Source of the DNA: Boesenbergia rotunda
Taxonomy: Eukaryota > Streptophyta > Magnoliopsida > Zingiberales > Zingiberaceae
DNA: 64,000 nucleotides
Assembly (NCBI GenBank): GCA_024364735.1
Contig: JAGFNQ010005642.1
Coordinates: 1 to 64,000 of the forward strand
Direction: 5' to 3'
Below are positions 55,195 to 64,000 of this stretch, one piece after another. Position 1 is the stretch's first letter. The number at the start of each line of letters is the position of its first letter. Both the position numbers and the translations under genes were made by a program. Under the pieces are notes generated by a model, which worked only from the letters and a program-made list of their open reading frames with translations, did no database searches and was not told where the DNA came from.

Positions 55195-56796
55195 TCAGTA
55201 GTGATTCGGCAAGATGTGAATCTTGTCCTTGGGGATCCAATACTGATTTGATCCAGTTTGTTTATTCAGGCACAGTTTGGGTACCCATGCCTGAACTTTA
55301 GATCTGGACTGGTTCAGTACAGCATAGTAGGATCTTTGTCTAGATTTGGTTCTATAGCTTAATCCGGATCGATTTAGAACCGACTTCTGTTTTCCAAGAA
55401 TCATGTCAAGACCCTTGGAACCAGAAGTGAATCGTTCTAAAGCTGATCTAAGGTCCTTGACCTGAGTTTTCAAGGAGGAGTTCTCTTTCTCATGTTTTTC
55501 AACTTGAGTAGAGGTTCCTTCTTGAACCTTCTTAGTTAAGGATCTAGAGTCAGCTCTCTCTTTTAGGAGTTTTACTTCCTGACGGAGAGATTCGACTTAG
55601 AGTTTAGCTTTCGCCAAATCTCGAGAAAGATAGGAAATTAATTCATTTAACTGATTTCTTGAAAAACCACTTACAATTATTTCGTTGTCCTCTGAGAATG
55701 TAAGTTTGCCGTCGTCCGGCTCCGACTCTGACTTGGTCTCGATTTCTTCTGAGGCGGTTAGTGCGAGCAGGTTTGACTGTGGGACCTCTTCTTCTTCTTC
55801 GGAGGAGGACTCGTCTCACGTTGCCTGAAGTGCCTTCTTCTTTCTCGTCTTCTTTGATTCCTTCAGGTTAGGGCATTCAGTCTTGTAGTGGCCCTTCTTC
55901 TTGCACTTGTAACAGGCCACGTTGGGTTTATTCTTTTCATTTGAGGGTTCAGCTTGTTCTTCTTTTCTTCGGCTGGCTTTTCTTCTGTTGGTCTAGTTTT
56001 TTAGCTCTTTGTAGTAGTCCCGGGCTAGCCGAACCAACTTAGGCCGATTTCCCTCGTTGTCTTCTGAGTCTGAATCTGAATCAGATTTGGGTGCAGGTTG
56101 AGGCTTCTTATTGGTTGACTTTCCAGCTTTACCTGCAACGAAAGCAATGCCTTTCTCGGCCAGATTGCAGTTAGTCTACTCATGCAATTCTAATTCAGAA
56201 AACAGTTCATCTAATTTAATTTTAGAGAGGTCCCTTGAAACCTTGTATGCATCTACCATAGATGCCCACAAGGTGTTTCTCGGGAAAGCGTTAAGAGCGT
56301 ATCTTATCAGGTCACGGTTTTCTACCTTGTGACCGATTGTGTGTAGTCCGTTCATTAACTCCTAAATTCTGGCGTGGAGCTGGGCTGCTGTTTGGTTGTC
56401 ATTCATCTTGATCGTGTACAGCTTGTTCAGGAGGAGATCTCTCTTGCTGATTCGAGTATCTGAAGTTCCTACGTATAGCTTGATTAGCTTACCCCATAGC
56501 TCCATTGCACTGTTGAATGGTCCTACCCGATTCAACTCTTCCTTGGTTAGGCCGCATTGAAGTGTCTGGGTTGCTTTGGCATTAGCTTCAATTTTTCTTT
56601 TCAGAGCGGTATCCCACTCAGCGTAAGACTGTGGCACTCCTTCAGCATTCTTTGGAATCTCCAGTCCGGACTGGATGATTATTCACATGTCCACCTGAGT
56701 TTTCAGGTGGACCTCCATCCGACTTTTCCAGTAGGAGAAGTCCTCCCCACTGAAAAGTGGTGGTCTGGCTGTGCTGAATCCTTCTTGCATGGCCAT
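55195..56796 (-). pseudogene. S2 gag with CCHC knuckle and coiled-coil tail
   Basis: The start at the ATG at 56796 (MAMQEGFSTARPPLFSGEDF) is about 200 bases past the primer site. Capsid-like part: YWKSRMEVHLKTQVDM, then a TGA near 56684, SYAEWDTALKRKIEANAKAT, LTKEELNRVGPFNSAMELWG. A complete knuckle CYKCKKKGHYKTEC lies at 55873-55914. A TGA sits just beyond (after KKALQAT, where S3 has Trp), followed by an acidic Ser/Glu segment, a coiled coil (LRQEVKLLKERAD) and the SIRE-type tail SGSKGLDMILGKQKS. At least four stops; inactive. Confidence 0.82.
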
Positions 56797-56995
56797 TTAT
56801 CTGAAAATAAGAGTAAAAAGGAAAGAAATATCCCAAGACTTGGTCTTGGATTAGTAGTGCGGGAAGAAAAAGAAATTTTATCGAGGGGTGTTGCACCGTT
56901 CTCGATTAACGATAAAAATTCGTAAAAGAAAATAAAAATCGAAGAAAATCTGAAAAATTCTCAAATTGGTGGTTGCACCAAATTTGAGCTACCCC

Positions 56996-57007
56996 GCTCT
57001 GATACCA
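56996..57007 (-). other. Primer-binding site of S2
   Basis: The minus strand reads TGGTATCAGAGC two bases inside the 5' LTR, complementary to initiator tRNA-Met. Confidence 0.9.
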
Positions 57008-57009
57008 CT

Positions 57010-58356
57010 TGTTGGATCGAGAGAAAACGATAGAGGGGGGGTGAATATCGTAAAACATTTCGGATTAAAGATAAGAGACTACGCAGCGGAAAATTAAAAC
57101 ACAACGCAAAAACGCAAGCGGTTTTACTTGGTTCGGAGTCGCGGTCGGCTCCTACTCCAAGGCCCACGGTCGTTGACCGTTTACTGCGGGCAATTCTATA
57201 TGAGCGCAAAAAGGTTTACAAGAATTGTATAAGTAAATTGCAGTAAATATAACAGTTTTACTCTTCGTGATCAACGCCCGGTATGGATTGTACTTCAGTG
57301 CGGAGGGTCGTCGTCGGCGCTTGGAATCTCGAAATGGCAAGTTTCTGGAGAATCGTGTTTGAGTCGAAGAGCGTAGAAGCGTTGGAAAGATTGTTCTCTA
57401 AAGCCTTGGGGTCGAGGGGCTATTTATAGCCTTCTGGGGCACCTGAACGTTGGGGGTGCCCCCCACGTGTCAACCGATCCGAACAAGTCTCGGTCAGCCC
57501 TTATCCCACTTGAATAGGGCTGAGAGTTGACTGGGGGCGCCCGGGTTGACTCGGTCCGCTGGCTTCTCGCTGGCTTGACTCTATCCGCTTCGTTGGCTTG
57601 AGCCTGGGGCGCCCGAGGCATCCGGGCCACCCGGGAGCACGGGGGGCCCGGGAGCATGGGGGCGCCCCCCCCAGTGAGCTTCCGAAGCGTTCTCTTGCTT
57701 TACTTGTTTTGCTTTGACCTTGGGGGCGCCCGGAACCTCCGGGGCGCCCTACTCAGCTGCTGCCTCTCTCCCTTGAGGCGTTCTGAGCTGCAGAGACTCG
57801 TTCCTTTGGTCCTGCATCTAGGGTTAGTTGCAAATACAATAAAACAAGAATATGTTATGATTATACAGCCTTAGCTGTCTTGGTTCTGATTTTGGGTCTC
57901 CAAAATGGAACCCTAGGTCGAACCGATGCCTACTGTTCCCTCGACGGGGAACGCGTCCTCACCTACTCCTCTCAGGAGAATTTACCTGTTGCCAACCGGC
58001 TCCTCCGGTTGGACTTTTGCCCAGCAATCCTTCGCCAGGTGCCCAGCTGTCCTTCGCCAGGTCTTCAGTACCAAGCAGTCCTTCGCCTGGTGCCTAGCAG
58101 TCCTTCGCTAGGGCTTTGTATCCTGGCATTCCTTCGCCAGGCCTGCAGTCTTCGCTAGGCTTGACAGTCCTTCGCCGTGCTATCTTCGCTAGGGCTTTGT
58201 GTCCTGGCATTCCTTCGCTAGGTGCCTAGCAGCCCTTCACTAGGACTTTGTTTCTTACACACTTAATGAGCATGTTAGATAAACATAACAACTTAACTTT
58301 TGAACCCTTTGCCATTATCAAAACACAGGTTCGACTTAGGTGCTGTTTGCACCACA
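57010..58356 (-). repeat. 5' LTR of S2
   Basis: Starts TGTTGGATCGAG and ends TTGCACCACA (one base short of the CACCAACA seen in sister LTRs). Minus-strand TATA (CTATAAATAGCC, about 57419-57430) is followed upstream by GGGGCGCCCGG-type words (57437-57745) and by CCTTCGC repeats (58025-58240). The interior of S3 begins directly at 58357. Confidence 0.85.
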
Positions 58357-58563
58357 GTTCTAGGGTTAAGGCCTAAGCTAAGTCCATTTGCGCAAAAATC
58401 CTAGTTTTGAAGGGGGTCAGTTTTTGAAAAAAAACTAAGTCAGAAAATCTTTTTGAATTTCAATAACTTGGTAAAAGAAATGTTTTAACAACAATTTTAA
58501 ATTCTAATTTTCAAAAAAATTGAGAAAATAGAAAAGATTTTTGAAAAACAATTTAGAACAGTC

Positions 58564-59340
58564 CTATTCTACTAAGCACAACCCTAACTGCCTTTTTAGG
58601 AAGCTAAACTCAGATTCAGGTAAGGGTTTGGTAAAAATGTCAGCTAAATTGGATTTTGAGTCCACATGCATAAGTACTATTTCACCCCTAGCTACATGAT
58701 CCCTTATAAAATGATGTTTAACTTCAATATGTTTGGTTTGGGAGTGTTGAATTGCATTCTTAGTTAGATTTATTGAACTAATATTGTCAATGACAACTTT
58801 AGTTTGGGTGTAGTCAAGCTAGAAGTCCTTAAGAGTGTGCATCATCCATAAAAGTTGTGTCACACCCTCTCCTAGGGCAACATATTCTGCTTCAGTTGTG
58901 GACAAGGTTACGCAGTGTTGCTTTCTACTACACTAGCTGACTAGACTATTTCCTAACAACTGAGAACTTCCACTTGTACTCTTTCTATCTAATTTACAAC
59001 CTGCATAATCAGAGTCAGAATATCCTGATAATTCAAAAGTGGAAGTCCTAGGATACCAAATCCCTACATTTAGGGTACCCTTAATGTATCGTAGAATTCT
59101 TTTTAGAGCTGCTATGTGGGATTCCTTAGCACAGGTTTGGTATCTAGCACACATTCCTACAGAAAATAAGGTATCAGGTCTACTAGCAGTTAAGTATAGT
59201 AAGCTACCAATCATACTTCGGTATAACTTTAAGTCAACAAGTTTACCGTCAGGGTCATTATCAATTTTGACATTAGTAGCCATAGGGGTACTTAAGCTTT
59301 TAGAATTGTCCATTTTGAATTTCATTTTTAATTCTTTAGC
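58564..59340 (-). pseudogene. S3 RNase H and RT C-terminus
   Basis: Open from about 59325 to 58933 (MDNSKSLSTPMATNVKIDND, SRPDTLFSVGMCARYQTCAK, SGYSDSDYAGCKLDRKSTSG), then a stop after GNSLVS and another in the KDF-LDYTQ segment. The rest (STTEAEYVALGE, VVIDNISSINLTKN) follows in frame to the stop at 58564-58566. RNase H acids are readable but the frame is broken. Confidence 0.85.
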
Positions 59341-60500
59341 ATATTTGGATTGGTGAACATAATTACCATCTCTAGTTTGTTTAATTTGTAGACTAAGAAA
59401 AAGTTAAGCTCACCTACCAAACTCATCTCAAATTCACTCTCTATAATTTTCACAAATTCTTTTAGAAAATTAGAATTGGTAGATCCAAATATTATATCAT
59501 TAACATAAATCTATGCAATAAAAATATCTTTTTCTAAGGTTTTAACAAATAGTGTGGAGTCAATTTGACCTTGGTTAAATTCCTTAGAAATTAAATAGGT
59601 TGATAAGCGTTCATATCAAGCCCTAGGTGCTTGTTTTAACCCATAAAGTGTTTTTCTAAGTTTAAATACATATTCAGGTTTTTCTATGTCCTCAAATCCT
59701 GGGGGTTGTCCTATATAAACTTCTTCTTTAATAAACCCATTAAGAAAAGCAGACTTGACATCCATTTGGTAAAGTTTAAACCCTCTATGGGCTGCAAAAT
59801 CTAATAACATTCTAATTGACTCAAGTTTGGCTACTGGGGCATAGGTTTCATCATAGTCTAACCCTTCGACTTGACTAAACCCTTTAGATACTAAGCTGGC
59901 TTTATTTCTAACAATTTCTCCTTGATCATTTAGTTTGTTTCTAAACACCCACTTAGTATCTATAATTGATTTTCCCTCAGGTTTAGGTACTAATTCCCAA
60001 ACTTGGTTTCTTTCAAATTGGGCTAACTCCTCTTGCATAGCTATAATCCAATCTGGGTCAGGTAGGGCTTCTTCTATAGTCTTAGGTTCAATTTTTGAAA
60101 TAAGTGCGATCTGACTAAGATTTCTATAAGAAGACCTAGTTCTGACTCCTAAGGTTGGATCACCCATAATTTGATCAGAAGGATGATTCAGTCAGGGTTT
60201 CTTTGTTCTTCTAAAACTTGGTTCAGCCTCAGGTCCGGCTAGACAGTTTGGTTCAGTGTTTGGTTCAACTATTTGAGTTGGTTCAGTTAATACCTCAGTT
60301 ATTGGTTCAAGTGATAATCCATTGAATGGTTAAATTAGTGGTTCAATTGATGGTTCACTTGATGGTTCATTGTCATCGTGATCAAGATTTGATTGATTTA
60401 ACTTTTGATTATCTAATTTTGGTTCAACTTCTTCGTCAATGATTAATTTGGTAGTTTCTTCAATTTTGTGGGTTTGATTATTATAAACCATATAGCTCTA
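59341..60500 (-). pseudogene. S3 reverse transcriptase, active site mutated
   Basis: The open part 59616-60167 reads ALISKIEPKTIEEALPDPDW, QEELAQFERNQVWELVPKPE, KGFSQVEGLDYDETYAPVAK, MDVKSAFLNGFIKEEVYIGQ and TLYGLKQAPRA, then a stop in place of Trp. At 59496-59507 the catalytic box reads YVND instead of YVDD, preceded by a further stop. Loss of the second-position Asp would abolish polymerase activity. Upstream lies a shorter form of the EPN-type linker (60230-60370). Confidence 0.88.
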
Positions 60501-60524
60501 CTCATTGTTGAATATCCTAGGAAG

Positions 60525-61360
60525 GTCCCTGGGGTTGACTTTGATTGGAACTTACCTTGGTAGTCCTTAGTGTTCAAGATGTGGACTTTGCACCCAAAGA
60601 CCCTTAAATAGTGTAGATTTGGTAATCTATGATAGTAGAGTTCGTAGGGTGTCTTATTGTGCCTTTTATTAATTAGGACCCTATTTTGAATATAACATGT
60701 CGTATTTACCGCTTCTGCCCAAAATTGGTTAGCTAGGTTGTATCATTGAGCATGATCCTAGCGGCTTCCTGAAGGGTTCTATTCTTTCTCTTAACTATCC
60801 CATTTTGTTGGGGGGGTTCTAGGGCAGGAAAACTCATGAATATACCCATTAATTTTACAAAACTCCTCAAATTTTTGATTTTCAAACTCTCCCTAATGAT
60901 CACTCCTAAGTCTTTTAATTTTAATATCATTTTGATTTTTAATCATTTTGCATAAGTCATTAAATAAGTTAAAGGTTTCATCCTTAGTTTTCAAGAACCT
61001 AACCCAGGTAAACCTAGAGTAATCGTCGATTATTAGTAAGCAGTACCGATTCCCACTTAGTGACTTGGCTCCATCTGAATCAAATAGGTCAAGGTGTAAG
61101 AGCTCAAGTGTGGTTTGAGTTAAGTCAGATTGGGTTGGTTTATGGGTTGACTTAGTTTGTTTGCCATGTTTACATGAGTTACAACTTGTATTTTCAAAAT
61201 TCTTGATTTTAGGCACACCTTTAATTAACCCAAGTTGAGTAATTTTTGAAATTAGTTTGATATGAGTGTGACATAATCTCCAATGCCAAAGGTTAGATTC
61301 TTCTAATTGAGTCAGAAAGCATTTGGGTACTATAGGTAGATTAATAATGTAAACGTTATT
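60525..61360 (-). pseudogene. S3 integrase, catalytic Glu lost
   Basis: The zinc domain HWRLCHTH...CNSCKHGKQ is readable, as are LELLHLDLFDSD with the first Asp, IDDYSRFTWVRFLKTKDETF and LRSDH with the second Asp, directly followed by a stop (about 60895) where S2 has GGEF. The third catalytic position (60790-60792) encodes Lys (QQNGIVKRKN) where S2 has Glu. Small indels follow to about 60525. Inactive. Confidence 0.85.
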
Positions 61361-61694
61361 TTTTCTAGTACCCTTAAGTGTTATCTCTGAGTCTTGAATG
61401 TTTCTAATAAGACAGTTAGAGTTGGTGAAAGTAACTATATAACCAGTATCACAGAGTTGACTAATGCTAAGCAAATTGAACTTGAAATTTTCAACCAGTA
61501 GCACTTTCTTAATAATGAAATCAGAATTAAGTTCAATGTTACTTGACCCAATTACTTTGAGTATAGCGTTGTTGCCAAATGCTACTGAACCTAGGTTATT
61601 GAACTTGATTTTGGTGAATTTCAATTTATCCCCAGTCATGTGTCTGGAGCATCCACTATCCAACATCCACTGGTCCAAATCTTTATGTTCCTAC
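61361..61694 (-). pseudogene. S3 protease
   Basis: Reads LDQWMLDSGCSRHMTGDKLK, LGSVAFGNNAILKVIGSSNI, KVLLVENFKFNLLSISQLCD and TGYIVTFTNSNCLIRN without a stop, with an intact DSG. It runs open into pre-integrase and integrase to 60893. The coding edge at 61694 follows TATGTGTAG of the conserved block. Confidence 0.8.
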
Positions 61695-62440
61695 ACATAA
61701 AGTATGTATTGATTTGGATCCATTAGAAGTAGGGATAGCTTAAATTGAATTTCACTACCTAGTCTGTCTCACCCATATCTAATGTTATCAAACATGTTAA
61801 CCTTATGAGTTTTGTGAGACAGGTTTAAAACATTTAAATTTTTTGAAAAACAATTACTTTTGAAAAATGTTGAATTAATTTTGAAAAAATTGTTGAGTTG
61901 GGATTATTGATTTTGAAAAGAAGTTAAGTCTAGGATTTAATTTAAAATTTATGTTAGATTCAAATTTATCAAATCGTAAATTGAATTTGAATTTCGATAA
62001 TTGGCTTCCAGGTCTTGGCGAGGCACAGAGGCCTTCTTTAGCCATAGCCTTATTAGAGCAACAACCCTTTCCTTGACAAAGCCTTTTATCGAAATTTCAT
62101 TTTCAAATTACTTCTTGAAAAATTTTGGTCTAACTAGTTTAGGTTTTGAATCGGTAGCTTCAGCTAGTTCCACCAGACTAAACAGACCGAGTAGGGTACG
62201 CCTTACCCTACTTGACCTTATTAGAAAGGTTTCCCTAACGTACTATCATCTCACCTCTACCTAATACTATGTTGTTCAAATTTTAAATAAATCTTTTGTC
62301 CTTAAACTATTCCTAAGTCTAATCATAATAGTAAAATTGCAGAAAAAAATAAACAAGCAAGAAAGCAATTAAATTAAAAAATCATCTAACTATAAATATG
62401 GTTTTTATATTGGCTCCCCCTGGACTAAAGCCTCGATAAG
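61695..62440 (-). other. Conserved non-coding block between gag and protease of S3
   Basis: Counterpart of 54455-55190, with stops in all frames and the same ordered wording, including GGCTTCCAGGTCTTGGCGAG at 62002-62021 and CTAACGTACTATCATCTCAC near 62237. The spacing to both neighbouring reading frames is kept. Confidence 0.6.
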
Positions 62441-62630
62441 GGTTAGGCAAGATGAGAATCTTGTCCTTGGGGATCCAATACTGTTTTGGTCCAGTTTGTT
62501 TGGTCAAACACAGCTTAGGGACCCATGCTTGGACTCAGGTTCTAGGTTGGTTCAACACGGAATAATATAAGCGTTGTCTCGACTTGGTCCGATAACCTAG
62601 TCCGGATCGATTGAGAACAGACTTCTATTT

Positions 62631-62845
62631 TGTAACGACCCGGCCCTGTCTAACTGTTGGCCGTGTCGTTACTCTACTTGTTTCCCGCTGGCAGCGGTTT
62701 TTGTTCAGGATTCATCTAGATAGGCTAATCTAGTTCTTAATTTTTGAGTTTTTTACCATTTTAGGAATCTTATGTCTAAGTTCGACTTGACACCAGTAGT
62801 AGAGTAACGACACGGCCAACAGTTAGACAGGGCCGGGTCGTTACA
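62631..62845. mobile_element. Palindromic unit A: 215 bp with perfect 48-bp inverted repeats
   Basis: Bases 62631-62678 and 62798-62845 are exact reverse complements (48 of 48), beginning TGTAACGACCCGGCCCTGTC. The 119-base core has no ORF. Left flank TATTT, right flank TAAAA, so the unit alone has no matching duplication. Confidence 0.92.
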
Positions 62846-62863
62846 TAAAAAGGCGCCTTTTAT

Positions 62864-63120
62864 TGTAACGACCCGGCCCATTTGGCGGCCCATTGGCGGT
62901 CTCAACCGTCGACCGTCGACCGTACCGTTACCATACTAGGTCTTCCCACTCCTGGCATGGATTTTTGCCTTCCCAGGATTCGAACCCTAGACCCAGGCTT
63001 AAATCTAGTTCTTTATGAATCCTGAATACCAATTGAGCTAACCTAGTATTGGTAACGGCACGGTCGACGGTCGACGGTCGAGACCGCCAAATGGGCCGCC
63101 AAATGGGCCGGGTCGTTACA
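62864..63120. mobile_element. Palindromic unit B: 257 bp with 78/80-bp inverted repeats and a tRNA-like core
   Basis: Arms 62864-62941 and 63041-63120 are reverse complements apart from about two substitutions and two 1-base indels. They share the outermost 16 bases (TGTAACGACCCGGCCC) with unit A and then diverge, with a GTCGACC repeat. The 99-base core reads on the minus strand TAGCTCAATTGG (A-box, one mismatch) and GGGTTCGAATCC (exact B-box). Units A and B are joined by 18 bases centred on the palindrome AAAAGGCGCCTTTT. The A+B composite is flanked by TATTT (62626-62630, 63121-63125). Confidence 0.92.
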
Positions 63121-64000
63121 TATTTTCCAAGGATCATGTCATGACCCTTGGAACCCGAAGTGAACCATTCTAAGGCAACTCTGAGCTCTTTGACTTGAGT
63201 TTTCAATGAGGAATTCTCTTCCTCAAGCTTTTGGACTTGAGTTGAGTTTCCTTCTTGAATTGGCTCAGTCAAGGGACTCGAGTTGACTTCCTCGTTCAGG
63301 AGTTTTACTTCCTGTCGGAGGCTCTCAACTCGGATGTTGGCTTTCGCCAATTTTCGAGATAAATAAGAAATTAGATTGTACAACTCAGATTCGGGATAAC
63401 CTCTTACCGTGATTTGTCCGTCCTTCGAGATTGTGAGCTTTCTGGTGTTGACATCCTCTTCTGGTTCCGATTCTGTCTCGGAGTTGACGTCTTCCGAGGC
63501 GGTTAAGGCGAGCAGATTCGAGTGCGGGACTTCTTCTTCGGAGGAGGAGGAGGATTCATCCCAGGTGGCTTGAAGAGCCTTCTTCCTCCGTGCCTTCTTG
63601 TTTTCCTTTAGGTTGGGGTATTCTGACTTGAAGTGTCCCTTCTTGTTGCACTCGTAGCAGGTGATGTTGCCTTTGCTCTTTGAGCTCATCGAGGGTTCCG
63701 CTGGATCTTCCTTTCTCTGGCTTGACTTTTTCTTATTCGTTTGGTGCTTAAGTTCTTTGTAGTAATCGAGAGCTAGCCGGACCAATTTGGGACGATCCCC
63801 TTCACTGTCGTCTGATTACGAGTCTGAGTCGGACTCGGGTAGTGGTTGAGGCTTCTTTTTCGGGGGTTTTTCCTTGAGTCTTACCTGTAAGAAATGCTAT
63901 ACCCTTCTCGACCAAAGTAGTATTAGTCTGTTCGTGCAATTCTAACTTGAAAAATAGCTCATCTAATTTAATTTCAGACAAATTCCTTGAAACCTTGTAG

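Larger units (their letters stand above)
41482..58356 (-). mobile_element. SIRE-like copia element S2, nearly complete, defective
   Basis: On the minus strand: 5' LTR (57010-58356), primer site, gag, protease, integrase, RT, RNase H, 3' untranslated region, polypurine tract, 3' LTR (41482-42421 plus 45664-45979). The domain order PR-IN-RT-RH is that of Ty1/copia, and the long gag with coiled-coil tail fits SIRE/Maximus. Later changes are a chromodomain-gypsy fragment in the 3' LTR, a 1.15-kb tandem duplication, a solo gypsy LTR between IN and RT, and many stops. The flanks (GCTTC left, GTTCT right) do not match, and the two LTRs are clearly diverged, so ectopic recombination is possible. Confidence 0.75.
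58357..64000 (-). mobile_element. SIRE-like copia element S3, partial, defective
   Basis: A second SIRE-like copy in the same orientation: 3' untranslated part, RNase H, RT, integrase, protease, conserved block and gag, continuing beyond the window. It has no LTR inside the window; its 3' end is cut by S2. It is collinear with S2 and shares most amino-acid wording, but differs throughout at the DNA level, so the two are separate old insertions. A 490-bp palindromic composite interrupts its gag. Confidence 0.85.
62441..64000 (-). pseudogene. S3 gag (C-terminal two thirds), interrupted by a palindromic insertion
   Basis: From the window edge: ELHEQTN-type gag wording, a basic stretch, then a knuckle CYECNKKGHFKSEY in which the last zinc-binding Cys is Tyr. 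It continues with KKARRKKALQATWDESSSSS, an acidic segment, a coiled coil (ESLRQEVKLLNEEVN) and VALEWFTSGSKGHDMILGK, where the composite at 62631-63120 breaks in. Wording resumes beyond it with the PNPYRGFSPGGAN tail. At least one stop near 63820 (a TAA in an Asp/Glu-rich run). Confidence 0.8.

Noticed and set aside
62631..62845. Unit A as an ordinary MITE with its own target duplication
   Set aside because: Its immediate flanks differ (TATTT and TAAAA); only the A+B composite has matching flanks.
62942..63040. True tRNA gene
   Set aside because: A and B boxes are present, but no acceptor stem or clear anticodon arm could be built, and it sits in a hairpin loop.

Overview
The window is a repeat-dense stretch of a flowering-plant nuclear genome. 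I found no convincing host gene and no genuine RNA gene. Nearly everything is LTR retrotransposon sequence: long LTRs, initiator-tRNA-Met type primer sites, Ty3/gypsy Tat and chromodomain (Tekay/Del-like) elements, Ty1/copia SIRE/Maximus-like and Tnt1-like elements, one TRIM and several solo LTRs. The mix suggests a large-genome monocot, possibly of the ginger order, but that identification is a weak inference. All coding regions I could read carry stops, frameshifts, lost catalytic residues or large deletions, so each is reported as a relic.

Bases 1-15042. The gag of an old minus-strand gypsy element is split: its C-terminal part lies at 1-373, its N-terminal part, primer site and LTR at 13325-15020. 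Between them sit a truncated gypsy LTR (374-745 and 2599-3587), a solo LTR inserted in it (746-2598), and a plus-strand Tat-lineage element (3588-13257). The Tat element has lost gag/protease but keeps broken RT, RNase H and integrase. It also holds an array of about 40 copies of a 67-bp satellite monomer and an antisense ORF with its own TATA-like box.

Bases 15043-32329. This is one nest ordered by target-site duplications. A Tnt1-like copia element (duplication TAAAC) contains a solo LTR (CTTTT) and a gag-only SIRE-like element S1 (ACCTT). S1 contains a second gag-only element, N1. Neither S1 nor N1 shows any protease, integrase or RT, so both are probably non-autonomous.

Bases 32330-41481. 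Decayed pieces follow: a rotten SIRE-like pol/gag, several LTR fragments, a candidate Tat/Ogre-type LTR with primer site, a TRIM, and part of an N1-family LTR.

Bases 41482-64000. SIRE-like element S2 (minus) has both LTRs and gag-PR-IN-RT-RNase H in recognisable order. It carries a 1.15-kb tandem duplication, a 2.87-kb solo gypsy LTR (duplication GAATA) between IN and RT, and a chromodomain-gypsy fragment next to a single N at 42422. S2 abuts S3, a related element that runs off the window end. S3's gag is interrupted by a 490-bp composite of two long-inverted-repeat units flanked by TATTT, with retrotransposon-like TG...CA ends. This composite and the satellite inside the Tat element are the most interesting structures in the window.
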